Positions 1 through 11,342 of a stretch of DNA of 64,000 nucleotides are shown one piece after another (positions within the stretch are counted from its first letter, which is position 1; each line of letters opens with the position of its first letter). This stretch comes from Epichloe hybrida (taxonomy: Eukaryota > Ascomycota > Sordariomycetes > Hypocreales > Clavicipitaceae), in contig JAFEKR010000025.1 of assembly GCA_019022495.1 (NCBI GenBank), forward strand, positions 844,611-908,610, given 5' to 3'. The notes below the pieces were generated by a model that was given only the letters and a program-made list of their open reading frames with translations, did no database searches and was not told the DNA's origin. The position numbers were made by a program, and so were the translations under genes.

Positions 1-326
1 TCATTTCAAGACGCTTATAGCCAGCTCGCTTCGGTTTTTGTGTTTGTCCAGATTGTATTCTCTCTATAGTTCGGTCGTACGTAAGTGTGCGTGCAAGTCG
101 AAATCTAAGCTGGCTTGCAAAGAGAGGATGATGCATGCATCTGGCTCTGTTGGGCAAGCGCGACGGGGGGGTCATCGAACCAATCACCCAAAGCAGTCCC
201 CGCCACATAAACGAATTGCATGCATGCCATACGGACTAAGTACATCGATGCATCACAACTTCATCTCCCCGTCCTTTTCTCTCCTTTTCTCTCCCCGCCT
301 ACGCGCATCACCAGGCCAAGCCCACC
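1..326. other. Upstream region of the Naa50-like gene
   Basis: I see no convincing gene here. The last 60 bases before the start codon at 327 are pyrimidine-rich (repeated CTTTTCTCTCC), which is typical of a fungal core promoter or 5' leader. The start sits in a good context (CCACCATGT). Confidence 0.5.
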
Positions 327-1403
327 ATGTCCCTCCCTACCACAAAGCCCATCCAGCCATCCATACGCTCCTTCTTCACGACCAACACCCCGAAATATGC
401 TCCCCCGCCCGGCCAATCGCCGCCCTCCTCCCACATCGCCATCCGCCATCCTCCCGCGACGCAACAAGCAAAGGACCTCGCCATTCCGCCTCTGCCGACC
501 ATTCCCGACTCAGCGAGCATACGAATCCCAACCGACGCGGACATCGCTCCCCTGCGACGCATAAACTCCCTCCTCTTGCAAGTTTCCTACGCGGAATCGT
601 TCTACGCATACGCCGTCAACAACCCCTTCTCCCGCGTAATCACGTGGTCGCAGGACGGGCAAGAGCCCAAGGTCATAGGCGGGATAGTCTGTCGCGTAGA
701 GGACATCAGCCCCAAGGAGAAGAACAAGAGCAATGGCGATAAGACGGCCCAGAACATATACATTCGTTCGCTGTGTCTGCTATCGCCCTACCGATCCATG
801 GGTCTCGCCCGGGCCGCGCTCGAGCATGTTCTCTCCACAGTGGCAGCGAACCACCTGAATGTCGCGAGTGTGACGGCCCATGTCTGGACAGAGAATGAAG
901 ATGGGCTGCGGTGGTACGAGGGCAGGGGGTTCGCGAGGGCCGGCCAGCCCCTGCGGGGATATTATCTGACACTGAGGCCCGATACCGCGTGGTTGGTACG
1001 GAGGGATGTATCGCGGAGCGGGAACGGTTCATCGGAGAGAGAAGAAGCTGGGGCGATGGACAATCGATCGGTTTCAACGAGTGTGACTGCCGCCGTCGTC
1101 AATCTACCTCCCCTTGCTGCACCGCTCCCGGGGGTTCCTGCGTCGTCGACGAAATCTACGCCGCCTCCCCCTTCATCGGGGACGTCGAGACCAAAGTCCG
1201 CGCTGGGACAGTCATATCAGAACCAGCGGCCGGATATGGAATGGAACGATGTTCCTGCCGATATGGCGCCTCCTATGGCGCCGTTGCGCAAGACGGGCAG
1301 TGAGTCGGTGTCGGCAACGAGCTCGAGGAGTAGCAGTTCTGCGGGACCGAGGAAGAAGCGGGACCGTTCGTATCCGGCTGCCGCGTTTGGGGCGAATCAG
1401 TGA
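327..1403 (+). CDS. Naa50-type GNAT N-acetyltransferase with PIP-box-like N-terminus
   Basis: Intronless, 358 residues. Residues about 60-230 form a GNAT acetyltransferase domain. The acetyl-CoA-binding segment near residue 155 has the Q/R-x-x-G-x-G/A type motif (YRSMGLA), preceded by LCLLSP as in Naa50/San N-terminal acetyltransferases. Naa50 acetylates N-terminal Met and some lysines, and in animals it is needed for sister-chromatid cohesion. Residues 10-17 read QPSIRSFF, which matches the PCNA-interacting (PIP) consensus Q-x-x-h-x-x-a-a. The C-terminal 130 residues are disordered, rich in Ser and Pro, and end near a basic RKKR patch that could be a nuclear signal. Family Naa50 proteins are about 170 residues, so both ends are extensions. 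The gene is convergent with glucokinase. The family assignment is a motif reading. Nuclear or PCNA function is inference. Confidence 0.8.
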   Translation: MSLPTTKPIQPSIRSFFTTNTPKYAPPPGQSPPSSHIAIRHPPATQQAKDLAIPPLPTIPDSASIRIPTDADIAPLRRINSLLLQVSYAESFYAYAVNNPFSRVITWSQDGQEPKVIGGIVCRVEDISPKEKNKSNGDKTAQNIYIRSLCLLSPYRSMGLARAALEHVLSTVAANHLNVASVTAHVWTENEDGLRWYEGRGFARAGQPLRGYYLTLRPDTAWLVRRDVSRSGNGSSEREEAGAMDNRSVSTSVTAAVVNLPPLAAPLPGVPASSTKSTPPPPSSGTSRPKSALGQSYQNQRPDMEWNDVPADMAPPMAPLRKTGSESVSATSSRSSSSAGPRKKRDRSYPAAAFGANQ

Positions 1404-1765
1404 CGGAGACGAATAACGGAGAAGGGGGACTGCTTAATTAATGCTCATGGTTGGAGACGCCGAGGCATCATTTACTATTCAAGGCACATGAAAAACAGAG
1501 GATCTTACCACGGGATATTCTCAACGGCGCTACAGAAGGAGGGGGGGGGGGGGTTTACAAAAAGCACGGGGACCATGATTACGTCAAGGAAGACAACCAC
1601 GGAGCGTATAGATGGCAACATCAGTGGACCAGGTCAATGCAGTGCTTGAGGACAATAAATAGCTTTTGCTTAGAGAGACAAGCTCATGACGGATGAATAT
1701 TTACCTTTATGACATGATTTATACCATGCATTTTTCAACATTCAACATTCAACATATCATGACCC

Positions 1766-1797
<32 letters not shown>

Positions 1798-1836
1798 CGT
1801 GCCCATGTGAAAAGACGCAAATAGGATGGCCTCTCC
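1404..1836. other. Convergent 3' spacer with 29-nt poly-A
   Basis: This is the tail-to-tail spacer between the Naa50-like gene and glucokinase. It contains a G10 run near 1542 and an uninterrupted run of 29 A at 1766-1794. It presumably holds both 3' UTRs. No gene is seen. Confidence 0.6.
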
Positions 1837-3703
1837 TCATCGTTGTTGTCTGGTCCACCAAACAGCCGCAATCGCCACGGCGGCCGCCATGAAGCCCCCG
1901 AAGAAGAGCGCCGTCGTGGGTGAAGACGCATCCTCGACAGCAGGCACATTGGACGGAACCTTTTCAAGGCGTCGCTTGATGTCCTTGCGCAGGTCGGCCA
2001 AGAAGTCACCCGGCTTTTCCTGGCGGGCGGCAATGAGCGCAATGAGAGCTGCGCCGACTCCGCTGCCATCCTTGGCGATGCCAATGCGGATCTTTGCAGC
2101 GCCCTCGGGCCCAATGCCTTTGATGACGGCAAGAGCTTCGTAGATCATGTCTCTGAAGAAAGGATAGTGCTCGACCAGGCTGCCGTCGACGCCAACGTCA
2201 ATCACGCCCTCGTTGGGATCCCCAACTTTGCCGGATTGCAGCGCAACGGCTCCAATCGCAACAGCCGACAGTCTAGCTGCTCGGCGGGCGACGGCGTCGG
2301 AAATAGCCTTGAAGGCCTGCGCATCCTCCAATGACGGCGCGTAAATGTCGAGGGAATTCTCAAGCTCTTGGCGAATCGACCAAAGCTCTGGTGTGTTATC
2401 GGCGGCCGCGACCGACATGATGGCGCTGTCCAGGCCCCACGTCTTGAAGATGCTCGAGTTGGGCCCGATGCTCGTCGTTGTGTGTCTGTCGTTGAAGCTC
2501 GAGTTGACATCCCGGAAGAGGGCGATATCATCCTTTTTGATCATGTCAACGACGGCCAATCGCACGATTTCGCCCAGAAACATGCCCGAAACTCGCTTCT
2601 CGAACATTTGGAATCCAGGGTTCACACTCCCAGCGTCGAGCGTCTTATCCCAGGGCGTGGACGAGAGAACTTTGAGCTGGTTGTCAAATGAGCCCCATTC
2701 GGTATTTATAACCATTTCGCCCGTTGACGTGTCGTACTCTCCTTGGATTGCTTTCTTGATATTGGCAGTCTTCTCAATGTAGGCGCCATTCGTGCCGGTT
2801 CCGAAAATGCCACCCAAAAGAGAGCGGTGCTTTCCAGTCGAAGTATACGATCTTGCCATGAGAGTACCGACAGTATCGTTGACAAGGGCCGCTACTTTGA
2901 CTGGGAGGCTGAGGTCGTCAATCTCGTCCTGGAGCAGGCGACAGACATCCTTGCCTATGGCGTCGGGAATATCGAAGCCCTTGGTCCATCGAATGAGGTG
3001 GCCCTTATTGATACCTAATTGCTTGACGGGGAAGCTGAACGTGAAGCCGAGGCGGAAAATGTGCTCATCACGGTAACCCATGGGCGTGCTGGCGATAGCT
3101 CTGCGGCGTACGTGGCTTTCGAAGTGATCGGCATGGTGCTCCCGAAGGAACAGCTCAATCTGCTTGGCAAGAAAGGCGAAAAGCTCCTTGGCAGTCTTGG
3201 CGATCATGAGGGCTTTAGGAATGGCCACCTTGTTGTAAGTGAGGTTGAAGGTCGTGTCGCCGTTGAGCATGATGGAGCATACACGGAAGTTGGTACCGCC
3301 AAGATCAACCGCTAGATACAAGCCCTACATGTATGAACTTTGTCAACTATTTCACATCCACGTCGCCTATCAACGAGCATGTGGAGCATTTGAACAGAAA
3401 GAGGAGTTCGAAATTACCTTTTCTGTGCCGTTGGGCACTCCTGTGACATACGTAGGAATTTGGCTAAGGTTGGTGCCATCGTTTTCTAAGCCCTCCTCTG
3501 TCGCGCGAGGTCAGTACAAAGCCAAGATTTTGAGCGCCAGTTGAGCGCCAATTGAGCGCCAACCTGGATTCTGACACGGCGCATAGGCTGGGCAATGTTT
3601 GCATACTCATTTGAGCCAGGAACTCCTCCACGTGCTCATTGACATGAACATCGGAAAATTCGAATTGCGAGACGACTCGCTTGGTCTCGCCAGCAAGCGC
3701 CAT
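1837..3703 (-). CDS. Glucokinase with C-terminal membrane tail
   Basis: Three exons: 3703-3607, 3497-3418 and 3324-1837, giving 554 residues. The enzyme phosphorylates glucose with ATP. The frame runs through the glucokinase signature block SQIPTYVTGVPNGTEKG, then the phosphate-binding LAVDLGGTN (about 63-71), FSFP, and LVNDTVGTL with the catalytic Asp near 209, and later IFGTGTNGAY, so it should be active. Intron 1 contains three tandem copies of TGGCGCTCAA and a TACTGAC branch site. The last 25 residues (about 530-554) hold one hydrophobic span (ALFFGG to AAVWW) followed by TRQQR, the layout of a tail-anchored protein. Canonical soluble glucokinases end soon after the DGSGVGAAL segment. The frame stays open upstream of the chosen start and includes a hydrophobic run, but it crosses a poly-K stretch encoded by a homopolymer, so I treat it as 5' UTR. 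Confidence 0.92.
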
Positions 3704-3935
3704 TGTTGCAGGTCGAGAAACTGGCGCCAGAATATCGACTCCGATGTCGGGTGGGAGGGGTGCGAGAATAAGGTAGTGGAGAACGAAGAATAGGGAGAGT
3801 AAAGGAAGGAGAAGAGATATGGCGAATGCAGCTGAGAACGAGACACCTTGGCGTCGTGAAGCACTGAAGCACGAGGTGGGCAAGCTGATGGGAAAGTACA
3901 AATTGGCGGCGGCTTGTGGCAAAAGTGATTCGGAG

Positions 3936-3967
3936 CAGACCCAGACCCAGACCCAGACCCAGACACC
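3936..3967. repeat. Tandem CAGACC hexamer
   Basis: Five near-perfect CAGACC units lie head to tail, just upstream of the glucokinase start and 18 nt before a 19-T run. Confidence 0.85.
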
Positions 3968-4050
3968 GGCTGGATTCCCAGGGATTTTTTTTTTTTTTTT
4001 TTTAACATGTAATCCGTACGGATGATGCAATTGGAGCCACTATCTGCAAG

Positions 4051-4108
4051 GATGCGAGCGATGCGGGCGATGCGGGTTAATATGCGGGCGATGCGGGCGA
4101 TGCGGGGA
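4051..4108. repeat. Tandem GCGATGCGG repeat
   Basis: Two blocks of GATGCGGGC-type 9-mers are separated by a short TTAATAT interruption. Copy number is about six, with minor variants. Confidence 0.8.
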
Positions 4109-6299
4109 GCATGCTTGTCGTAATTAGTAAAGGATGATGCTTCGGACAAGCTGGAACCTCGGGTACATACAAATGTACATGTAGAAACAGCTAGAAACAG
4201 CCACCAATAAAGGAAGCTCAATGATTAAGCATCAAGTTGCCGTCGGTCCACCTGCTAGTAGTATGTAGCCAGCGACTGTCTCGTGAGATTTTAACAGCCC
4301 TCCACAGCTTTTTTTTTTTTTTTTTTGGATCAACGGGCCGTAATGGGCTTCAAGATGAGCGAATTTCTTGGTTACGAACCGTGGACTGCAGGAGACACTG
4401 GGCCCCTTGCCTTGGAAAAGACAGAAGCCGTACCGTGTACCGTGTGCTCCGTGCCGTATCAACGGGCGTTGGAGAAATATGGCCGAGAGACTGCCGAAGC
4501 AGAGACGCAGAGATCCACGTCGAGCGGGGACAGCAAGAGCAAACTTGAGGGACGTACGAATTAGACACTTTTTCATCATTAGGGACAACTCGATGCGAGA
4601 AAGGGGCGACGTATGAGTTGTGGTGAGAATTCAAGAATCCGAAGCACAAATTCAAAATATCACCATGGCCCTCGCCTTCGCGGCAGAGTCGCAGTCGTCG
4701 TCATGGAGCAAATCGATCCGGTTTCGATCCAGTCATCAGAGCCTTTTTTTTTTCTTTTTTTTTTTTTTGGCACAGAGGCCTCTCACGAGACATTACGGAA
4801 ATTGCCGCAACGACCGAGTTTCGACACAGAGGCTTCTTGCATACGAGAAGAGAACTGATGAATTCGATAGGTCCAATGCATTAAATACACATGTGCTCAT
4901 CGCTCAATTTTGTCGATCTGGCATCCCGCATCTCAATCCTTTCATCTATCCAACCGAGATCGGGTGAGTGATTTAATGTCTCTCCGGGAATAGGCATGTC
5001 GTGTCACCCTGGTTTGATGCAGCCGTGTCTGTATTGAAACCCAAAATATCGCGCGGCCAGAGGATTATGCCAAAGCTGATTCCTTTTATTACCTGCTTAT
5101 TGAGCTCATCTTCGTCTGCATACTCTCGCGGCCCTCGCTAATGCCAATACCTTGACGGTAAATTGACGTAGAAGAACGACTTCTCTTCTGGGCAGCGTAG
5201 CATTTTCTTGCCGCTTCGAAGAATCCCTAAACAAAAAAGACTGATTGCATTTTCGCGGTGCCAAACAGAGCTTTTGGGTATTTCGAATTCTTTCAGCAAA
5301 GTGGTTCTATGCCGCAGTCAGCTATTCATCATGAATCATGACCCTCACTATTAAGCAGACGCACGCGTAAGCATCATTGACCACCCGCAAGCCGACGAAC
5401 AGACCGAATCATCCTCGAGTTGACAGAACTTGTCACAGGTAGGGAAGCGGCGACAAGACGCTCTGGAGTGCAAATAACCATGTTGTGATGTCAAAGAAGA
5501 TGATGCACAGCTGCGAGCGACACATCAATCCATGCACTCGTGAGGCCCAATAGCTTCAATTCCAGTTGTCACGATCTTTCTCATGTTCCATCGTCCATCG
5601 CCCAAGCACAACGAGTCGCCTGAAGGGTCTCCCCGTCGTTTTCAGCGCGACGATCGATCAAGGTGGCGTGAGCGTCAGCAGATGGCGCGGGCTTGTGTGG
5701 CCATGCTCCGGCTCAGCCTCAACGAGGATCAACGCGGGCGCCTTTGAATAATGTAGAGGAAAGGGGGAGGAATCACGAGAGTATACTCCGTATAGATAAG
5801 GCTTTTGCGCTGAACGGAAAACGCCCTGCCCGATGATACCCACACATTTTTTTTTTTGTTCCTGGAAATCCACCGCTGCTGCAACGCTACAGCATGGCAG
5901 GTTGGGGAGAGGAAGGAAGAGGCTATACGGAGTAGACGCTGCAGAGCATTGAAATGAAACACGAATTCTACAAACGGAAATTCTGACCATGACTTGGTGA
6001 CCAGATAGCGCTGTACTGAGTGATCCAGGTGACAAATATCGTCCGGTCAAGAAAATTTGCGTCTGCTTGCATTTCGCCACTTCTGTTGAGGCAGGCCGTT
6101 GTGTTCCCGTCATCGGCTTTCATTCTGGTCACAATCTGGTGCGGCTCGTGTTGCAAGTCAAGTCCCCCTTCCCCGCCTGTTCTGACTTTTGACTCGACCA
6201 GACCGGATCGGACTAGTATCGGAGAATATTGTATATTCAATGTTCAGGTTGCGTCTGGGAAAGGCAGCGACATGCTGTCCTGGCCCCAGTCCTGCCTGC

Positions 6300-6335
6300 C
6301 GAAAACACGAACGAAAACACGAACGAAAACACGAA
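6300..6335. repeat. Tandem ACGAAAACACGA 12-mer
   Basis: Three direct copies of a 12-base unit (GAAAACACGAAC) lie in noncoding sequence. Confidence 0.85.
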
Positions 6336-7208
6336 GACTCATGTCCGGTTCCCCGCCAACCCCCCAACAACCCACGCAAGCATCGACCACGTAACAATCC
6401 GTGAATGTTCAATGTGCGGGTAATGACTACTACGCAAACGAATCGTCCCAACGGCATCAATGGGGCACGCATCAATGGGGCACGCATCTTACATAGACTG
6501 CCAGTCTGCCAACGTGCTTCCTCTCGGATCACTGAGTGCTCTTCCCACCGAGCGTCGGAGCTACCTACGTACTGATTGATCCGTACGCACGCACTCAAAC
6601 AGTTCGAGGGTTGCCTCCGCGCCCAGCCTTCTTTGATTGAAACAAATATTATTATTGCCTGTCTGCTGCTGTGTTGCTGTGTTGCTGTGTCCCCCCCCTT
6701 CCCCCGGTCCTGGAGTGTCGCACTCGTCTCGCTCGTACCCGCGTATTTGGGTGTTCGGCCACGACAGGGCATTTCCTTTCTTCGTCGACCTTTTGTCAAT
6801 CTTCACGTTGCTCCACTCTCCGCAAAGTCCCAAAAGTGCAGCTCGATGCTGGGTCCCATTTCTCTTTCTCTCCCCTGGGCAGCTAGTTTCTGACGTGCCG
6901 GCACGGCTGCAGAGCACACCAGACGCGCTCGAATTGACAGACAGCCTGTCAACCTGTCAACCTGTCAACTGTTTGTTGTGTGTGGTGTGTCTCTGACGTT
7001 GTGCTGCTGCGCTGCGCCCCTCCTCCCTCCCCCTCCGTCCATCCTGGCTTTGCGGCTGCTTCGACATCGTTGCCTTGCCGAAGCTCGCACGCACGCCCTG
7101 CCAGATCAGTCCAGTCCTTGCAAGACCTGGTCTTCTTTTCCTAACCATTCTCTTCCCTCATCCGCCGTGCTCCCCTCGAATCTCACGTCTTGCCTCCTTC
7201 CCTTCCAT

Positions 7209-9728
7209 ATGAGTTCTATGAACTCCCGCCTCAAAGGCTTCGGGTTCGGAAAACGCAAGTCAACCGTCAGCATCCAGACCACCGACGGGGTCCCTCCTGC
7301 CAGTGCCCCTCCCCCAGGCCAAATACCTCAACACCAGATTCCGCACCCAGGACAAACGCCGCCCATCGGCGCATCGTCTTCGCAATCCAGCCTCGCCATG
7401 AATCGTCCTCCCAGTTACACCTCAAACTATCCTCCAGGTCTGCCTGGCGGCCCTGGGGATCGTACCTCTCCTCACCAGGGTAACAACCGCACCCCGCCGA
7501 GTCAAATCGCTGGAGGCCCGCCTCCCATCAACACTGGTGCACCGGCCGGATATCCTCCACCAAACATGGCTCCCATGGGTCAAGGCCCTCCTCCCATGGG
7601 CGGCCCTGGAGGTCCTCCTCCTCCGGGATTCGGTGGACAGCCAGGATATCCTCCTGGCCCTCCTCTTTCACAGGGAGGTCCCATCGCGCAACAATTTCAA
7701 CGACCTAACCCCGCCGCCGAGGTTGAGGGCGCCAGCAAGAGCAAGGCACAGCTCATTGTTGGTATTGATTTTGTGAGTATAGCTCAAGGAGCAGAAGGGC
7801 CAACGGGTCAACAGGTCCCATACGCCTTATTCGGTTCTCCGCCTTGGTGGCTATACCGCACAAGGCAGTGCGGCGAATGATCAAAGAACTGCTGCTGACA
7901 CATGCTGAATCTAGGGTACCACCTTCTCAGGCGTCGCCTTTGCCTTTGCCACAAACAATGAAGCCAAGGAAGATATCATCACAGAATGGCCAGGAGCTGG
8001 GTCATACACCAAGCAGAAGGTGGGGATCAGCTCGTCCCCAGAGATGCATCTCTAAATACCCCGCGGCTAATTGATGTGTGCGCATGGAACAGATTCCCAC
8101 AGTCCTCTACTATGATCAGTATCAAAAGGTCGTAGGTTGGGGTCCCGACATTGCCGATGCGCTGGCGCCCACAGGATATCCGAAGCCGGGTGTCCAAAAG
8201 GTGGAGTGGTTCAAGCTACAGCTGATGTTGAGCGGGAACACGTACATCGATCCCATTAACCTGCCTCCTTTGCCCCCGGGCAAGTCCGAGATCGACGTCG
8301 CCGCAGACTACCTCTTCAAGCTTCGTCAAGCCATGCGATCCGCTTTGCAAAAGACTCTTGGCGAGGTGTTCAACCGTGAGGAGCGCAACATTCGATACTA
8401 TCTGACCGTGCCTGCTATCTGGAACGATGCCGGCAAAGCCGCCACTCGAGCTGCCGCCATTCAAGCTGGCTTCCTCCGCGATGAGAACGACAACCGCCTG
8501 ACGCTGGTTTCTGAGCCCGAAGCTGCTGCCCTCTTCTGCTCCAAGACTGGGTTGTTGAACCTCAAAGTGCACGATGCCGTCCTGATCGTGGATTGTGGTG
8601 GCGGTACCGTCGATTTGATTGCTTATGAAGTCGAGGTGGAGAATCCATTCACCGTCGCCGAATGTACAGCAGGATCCGGAGACTCGTGTGGTTCTACAGC
8701 ACTAAACCGAAACTTCAGCAACATCCTTCGCAACAAGATCAGGAAAATGAAATTGCCCGATGGTTCCAAGACGGCTGGTCGAGTCTACGCCAAATGCATC
8801 ATGGACTTTGAGAACAGGATCAAGGCTGACTTCCGAAACAACGGCCAAAAGTGGGCTGTAGATGTGGGTATTGAGGCTGAATTCCCCGAGGCGAGCATCG
8901 AGGAAGGATACATGACTTTCACAAACGAGGAGATTCTGCAGTGTTTCGAGCCAGTCGTCAACCGCATCCTCGAGCTTGTGCGCAACCAAATCATTGCCAT
9001 TCAGGCCCAGAACAGAACGCTGCAGAATATCCTGGTTGTCGGTGGTTTCGGTGCCTCCGAGTACCTGTTCCAGCAGATCAAGTTGCACGTCCCCCCCCAG
9101 TTCCAGTCCAAGGTCGTTCGACCCATGGACTCCGTGGCTGCCATTGTCAAGGGTGCCGTGACTGCCGGTATTACGGAACGCATCATCACTCACCGAGTGG
9201 CTCGTCGTCACTACCTCATGGCTACTCTCCAGCCCTTCAAGGAGGGCTACCACCCCGAAGCATACCGTGTTCCCTCATTGGACGGAAAGGATCGCTGCAA
9301 ATTCACCCGACAAATTTTCGTACAGAAGGGTCAAAAGGTCAAAAATGGAGAGCCCATCAAGGTCTCTTTTTTCCGGCAGGTTGCCCCCGGCGCCACGCTC
9401 ATGTACGAAGATGTATTGTATGCTTGTGACGACGACGTTTGTCCCGAATACACAAAGGATCCTCGTAAGTGTCAAGCCCGATAGTCACGGAGATTTTGGG
9501 CGTGAAATAATTGCTGACAGTTTCACAGGCATCAAGGAAGTTGTTACTCTGACCTCCGATCTGTCACGCAAGAACCTCGAGAAGGATTTCGAGCGCATGG
9601 ACACACCTCAAGGCACCTTCTACCGCGTCTACTTTGACATTTATCTGACTCTGGATGGCTCCGAATTCAGTGCAGAGCTTGTCTGCCAAGGAGAAGTCAT
9701 GGGTAGATGCAGAGCTCGCTTCAGGTAA
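7209..9728 (+). CDS. Hsp70-like ATPase with proline-rich N-terminal extension
   Basis: Four exons: 7209-7772, 7915-8019, 8093-9464 and 9529-9728, giving 746 residues. The first 180 residues are a Pro/Gly/Gln-rich low-complexity head. The actin-type ATPase follows. Phosphate loop 1 (GIDFGTTFSG) spans the first exon junction, loop 2 is VDCGGGTVDL, and the adenosine motif is VVGGFGASEYL. The layout resembles HSPA12-like and fungal Hsp70-family proteins rather than canonical cytosolic Hsp70. There is no recognisable peptide-binding lid and no EEVD tail. A start at 7209 (ATGAGTTCTATG) is the first ATG in the frame. The last codons are TTC AGG TAA. A splice donor could be read at AG|GTAAAT there, so a further short 3' exon is not excluded. 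Cytosolic chaperone or stress-sensor function is inferred from the family. Confidence 0.88.
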
Positions 9729-11342
9729 ATGTCGCATACGGGCAACTGAAGCAGAAGATTGTGGTGGGTAGCCGGGGCTGTGGCTCGTTTTCCACTAGAG
9801 CGGTGGACTTTTTTTACTCATGTTGAGTCGAGAATAATTAATACCTTGCAAAGTATTCAGCGTGTTATGGAGGATGAGATGCCACCTGGGAATTGGCGAA
9901 TTACATTTACCAAAGCAGCTGTCAAAATCGTTGTCCTACAAGTCGGCACAAGTCGGCAAACTGGATGGTAGCAGCGAGGAGGAAGAAGCTGTCAGGAAGA
10001 TTACAAAAACGAGATGATGTGAGAGAGGCTCGATCGAGCAGGAGGGGACCAGCATATTCGGAGCCTGACATTCGATCTCACTTGGTACGTGGGAGGATGG
10101 GGGAAAATATGCCTTATGAACATGGGCCATGAATGGGAAGCAATTTTTGATAGACCAAGGACTTCCTTTGCGTTGATATTGATTGTCTTGGTTTCCTATG
10201 ATCAGTCTCCTTGACTACTTGATGCTAATCACAGCTGAATGGCAAGTGTGCTCGCAACTGTGCCTTGATTTCATTCCTGGTGATACCAAGCTGGTGAGCA
10301 TGCCATTCATCAATATGGTTGGTGGAACGGAAGAGGCGTGAGTGAGAGTGGGGCCAGATGGCGGTAAAGTTGAAAGGCACAACAACTTGACGACGTGAGC
10401 ACATCATGTGCATGATGCAGCAGCCTGTTCCTGGACCCTGTCGCAGCTTCCCAATGAGAGCATGAGAGCCAGTCCCTCCTGCGTCATACTCTCAATTTGA
10501 GATGGGCACGGTGGGCACGGTGGGCACGGTGGGCCCAGTTGGGCGTAATTGACTGGGACATTTGGACATAGCCAGCCCAACAACAAGGCGCTTGTTCTTC
10601 ACTCTCCATGTTCACCACGTTCTTTTTTTTTGTTTGTGTATCCTCGAGTTATCCTGCTGGCCAGGCCTTTTCTTGACTGCATCTTTCTTGCTTTCCGGTA
10701 CATCTCCTCTACTGCATCCATGCTCCTCAATCCATGTTTAGTCCATACCAAAGTCTCACCTTGAAATCTTAGCTTATTACGGGCTTACATTCACAGCGGC
10801 GTGGATCCCAGACCCGTGACGCCCGTCGTTCCTCAGATACAAAACGTTGAAGACGTGGTTTACTTGTTCCCCCCTCGATAACCTTGCTGGGGTCTACATC
10901 CCTAGCTGCGTTGCATTTCCGTTTCTGGGATTCGGGGGCAGGGGCTAAATCAGGTTTGCTGCCGCCAACGCAGAAACGTTGTTATCGTGGCCGGGGGGGA
11001 GAAGCACCTAGCTTGCACCTATAAACTCAACCTCACAACCGAACTCCAGCCTCAACACACCGTTTTTCTCATATGCCCACTGTGCTTTTTTCACGTCAAG
11101 CTCATTCTCAAATACAACGTCCAGCCACACACAATGCGATTATAGCTTTTCTCCCTTTTTAGCAGAAAATTGCTGGTCTTGTTCGGTTCTGCATAAACGA
11201 TAAGGCGCTTTCACGACATTTGAACCTTGACCTCGACGGCTCAGTACCACTTTTAGCCCCTAGTACAACCAGGACCGAATAGACTGGCCATTGGCTGCAT
11301 CATTTACTTTTTCGCCAAGTCGTACCCGGTTCATCGACTTCC
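9729..11342. other. Intergenic region between Hsp70-like and thaumatin-like genes
   Basis: No gene is supported. It contains four tandem GGTGGGCAC units at 10503-10535 and a short T run near 10622. The 300 bases before 11343 are AT- and pyrimidine-rich and are probably the thaumatin-like gene promoter. Confidence 0.5.

Larger units (their letters stand above)
3704..7208. other. 3.5 kb intergenic region, repeat- and homopolymer-rich
   Basis: I find no gene I can support. The region carries T runs at 3985-4003 (19 nt), 4309-4326 (18 nt) and 4744-4768 (one C interrupts), three short tandem repeats listed separately, and two copies of the 9-mer TACTCCGTA/TACGGAGTA (5784-5792, 5926-5934). The stretch 6660-7205 is pyrimidine-rich and likely contains the promoter and 5' leader of the Hsp70-like gene. 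Confidence 0.5.

Noticed and set aside
3704..4030. Upstream in-frame extension of glucokinase with a hydrophobic stretch
   Set aside because: It runs through a homopolymer-encoded Lys run and a CAGACC repeat, and family alignments start near MALAGETKRVV, so it is most likely 5' UTR.
6158..6799. Long minus-strand frame upstream of the Hsp70-like gene
   Set aside because: It has no domain-like sequence, crosses tandem repeats and lacks splice or codon support.
9517..9529. Alternative acceptor for the last Hsp70-like intron (after CTGACAG at 9520)
   Set aside because: It would be frame-compatible only with a less family-like PLTGIKEV join. The CACAG acceptor gives RIKEVVTL and an intact frame.
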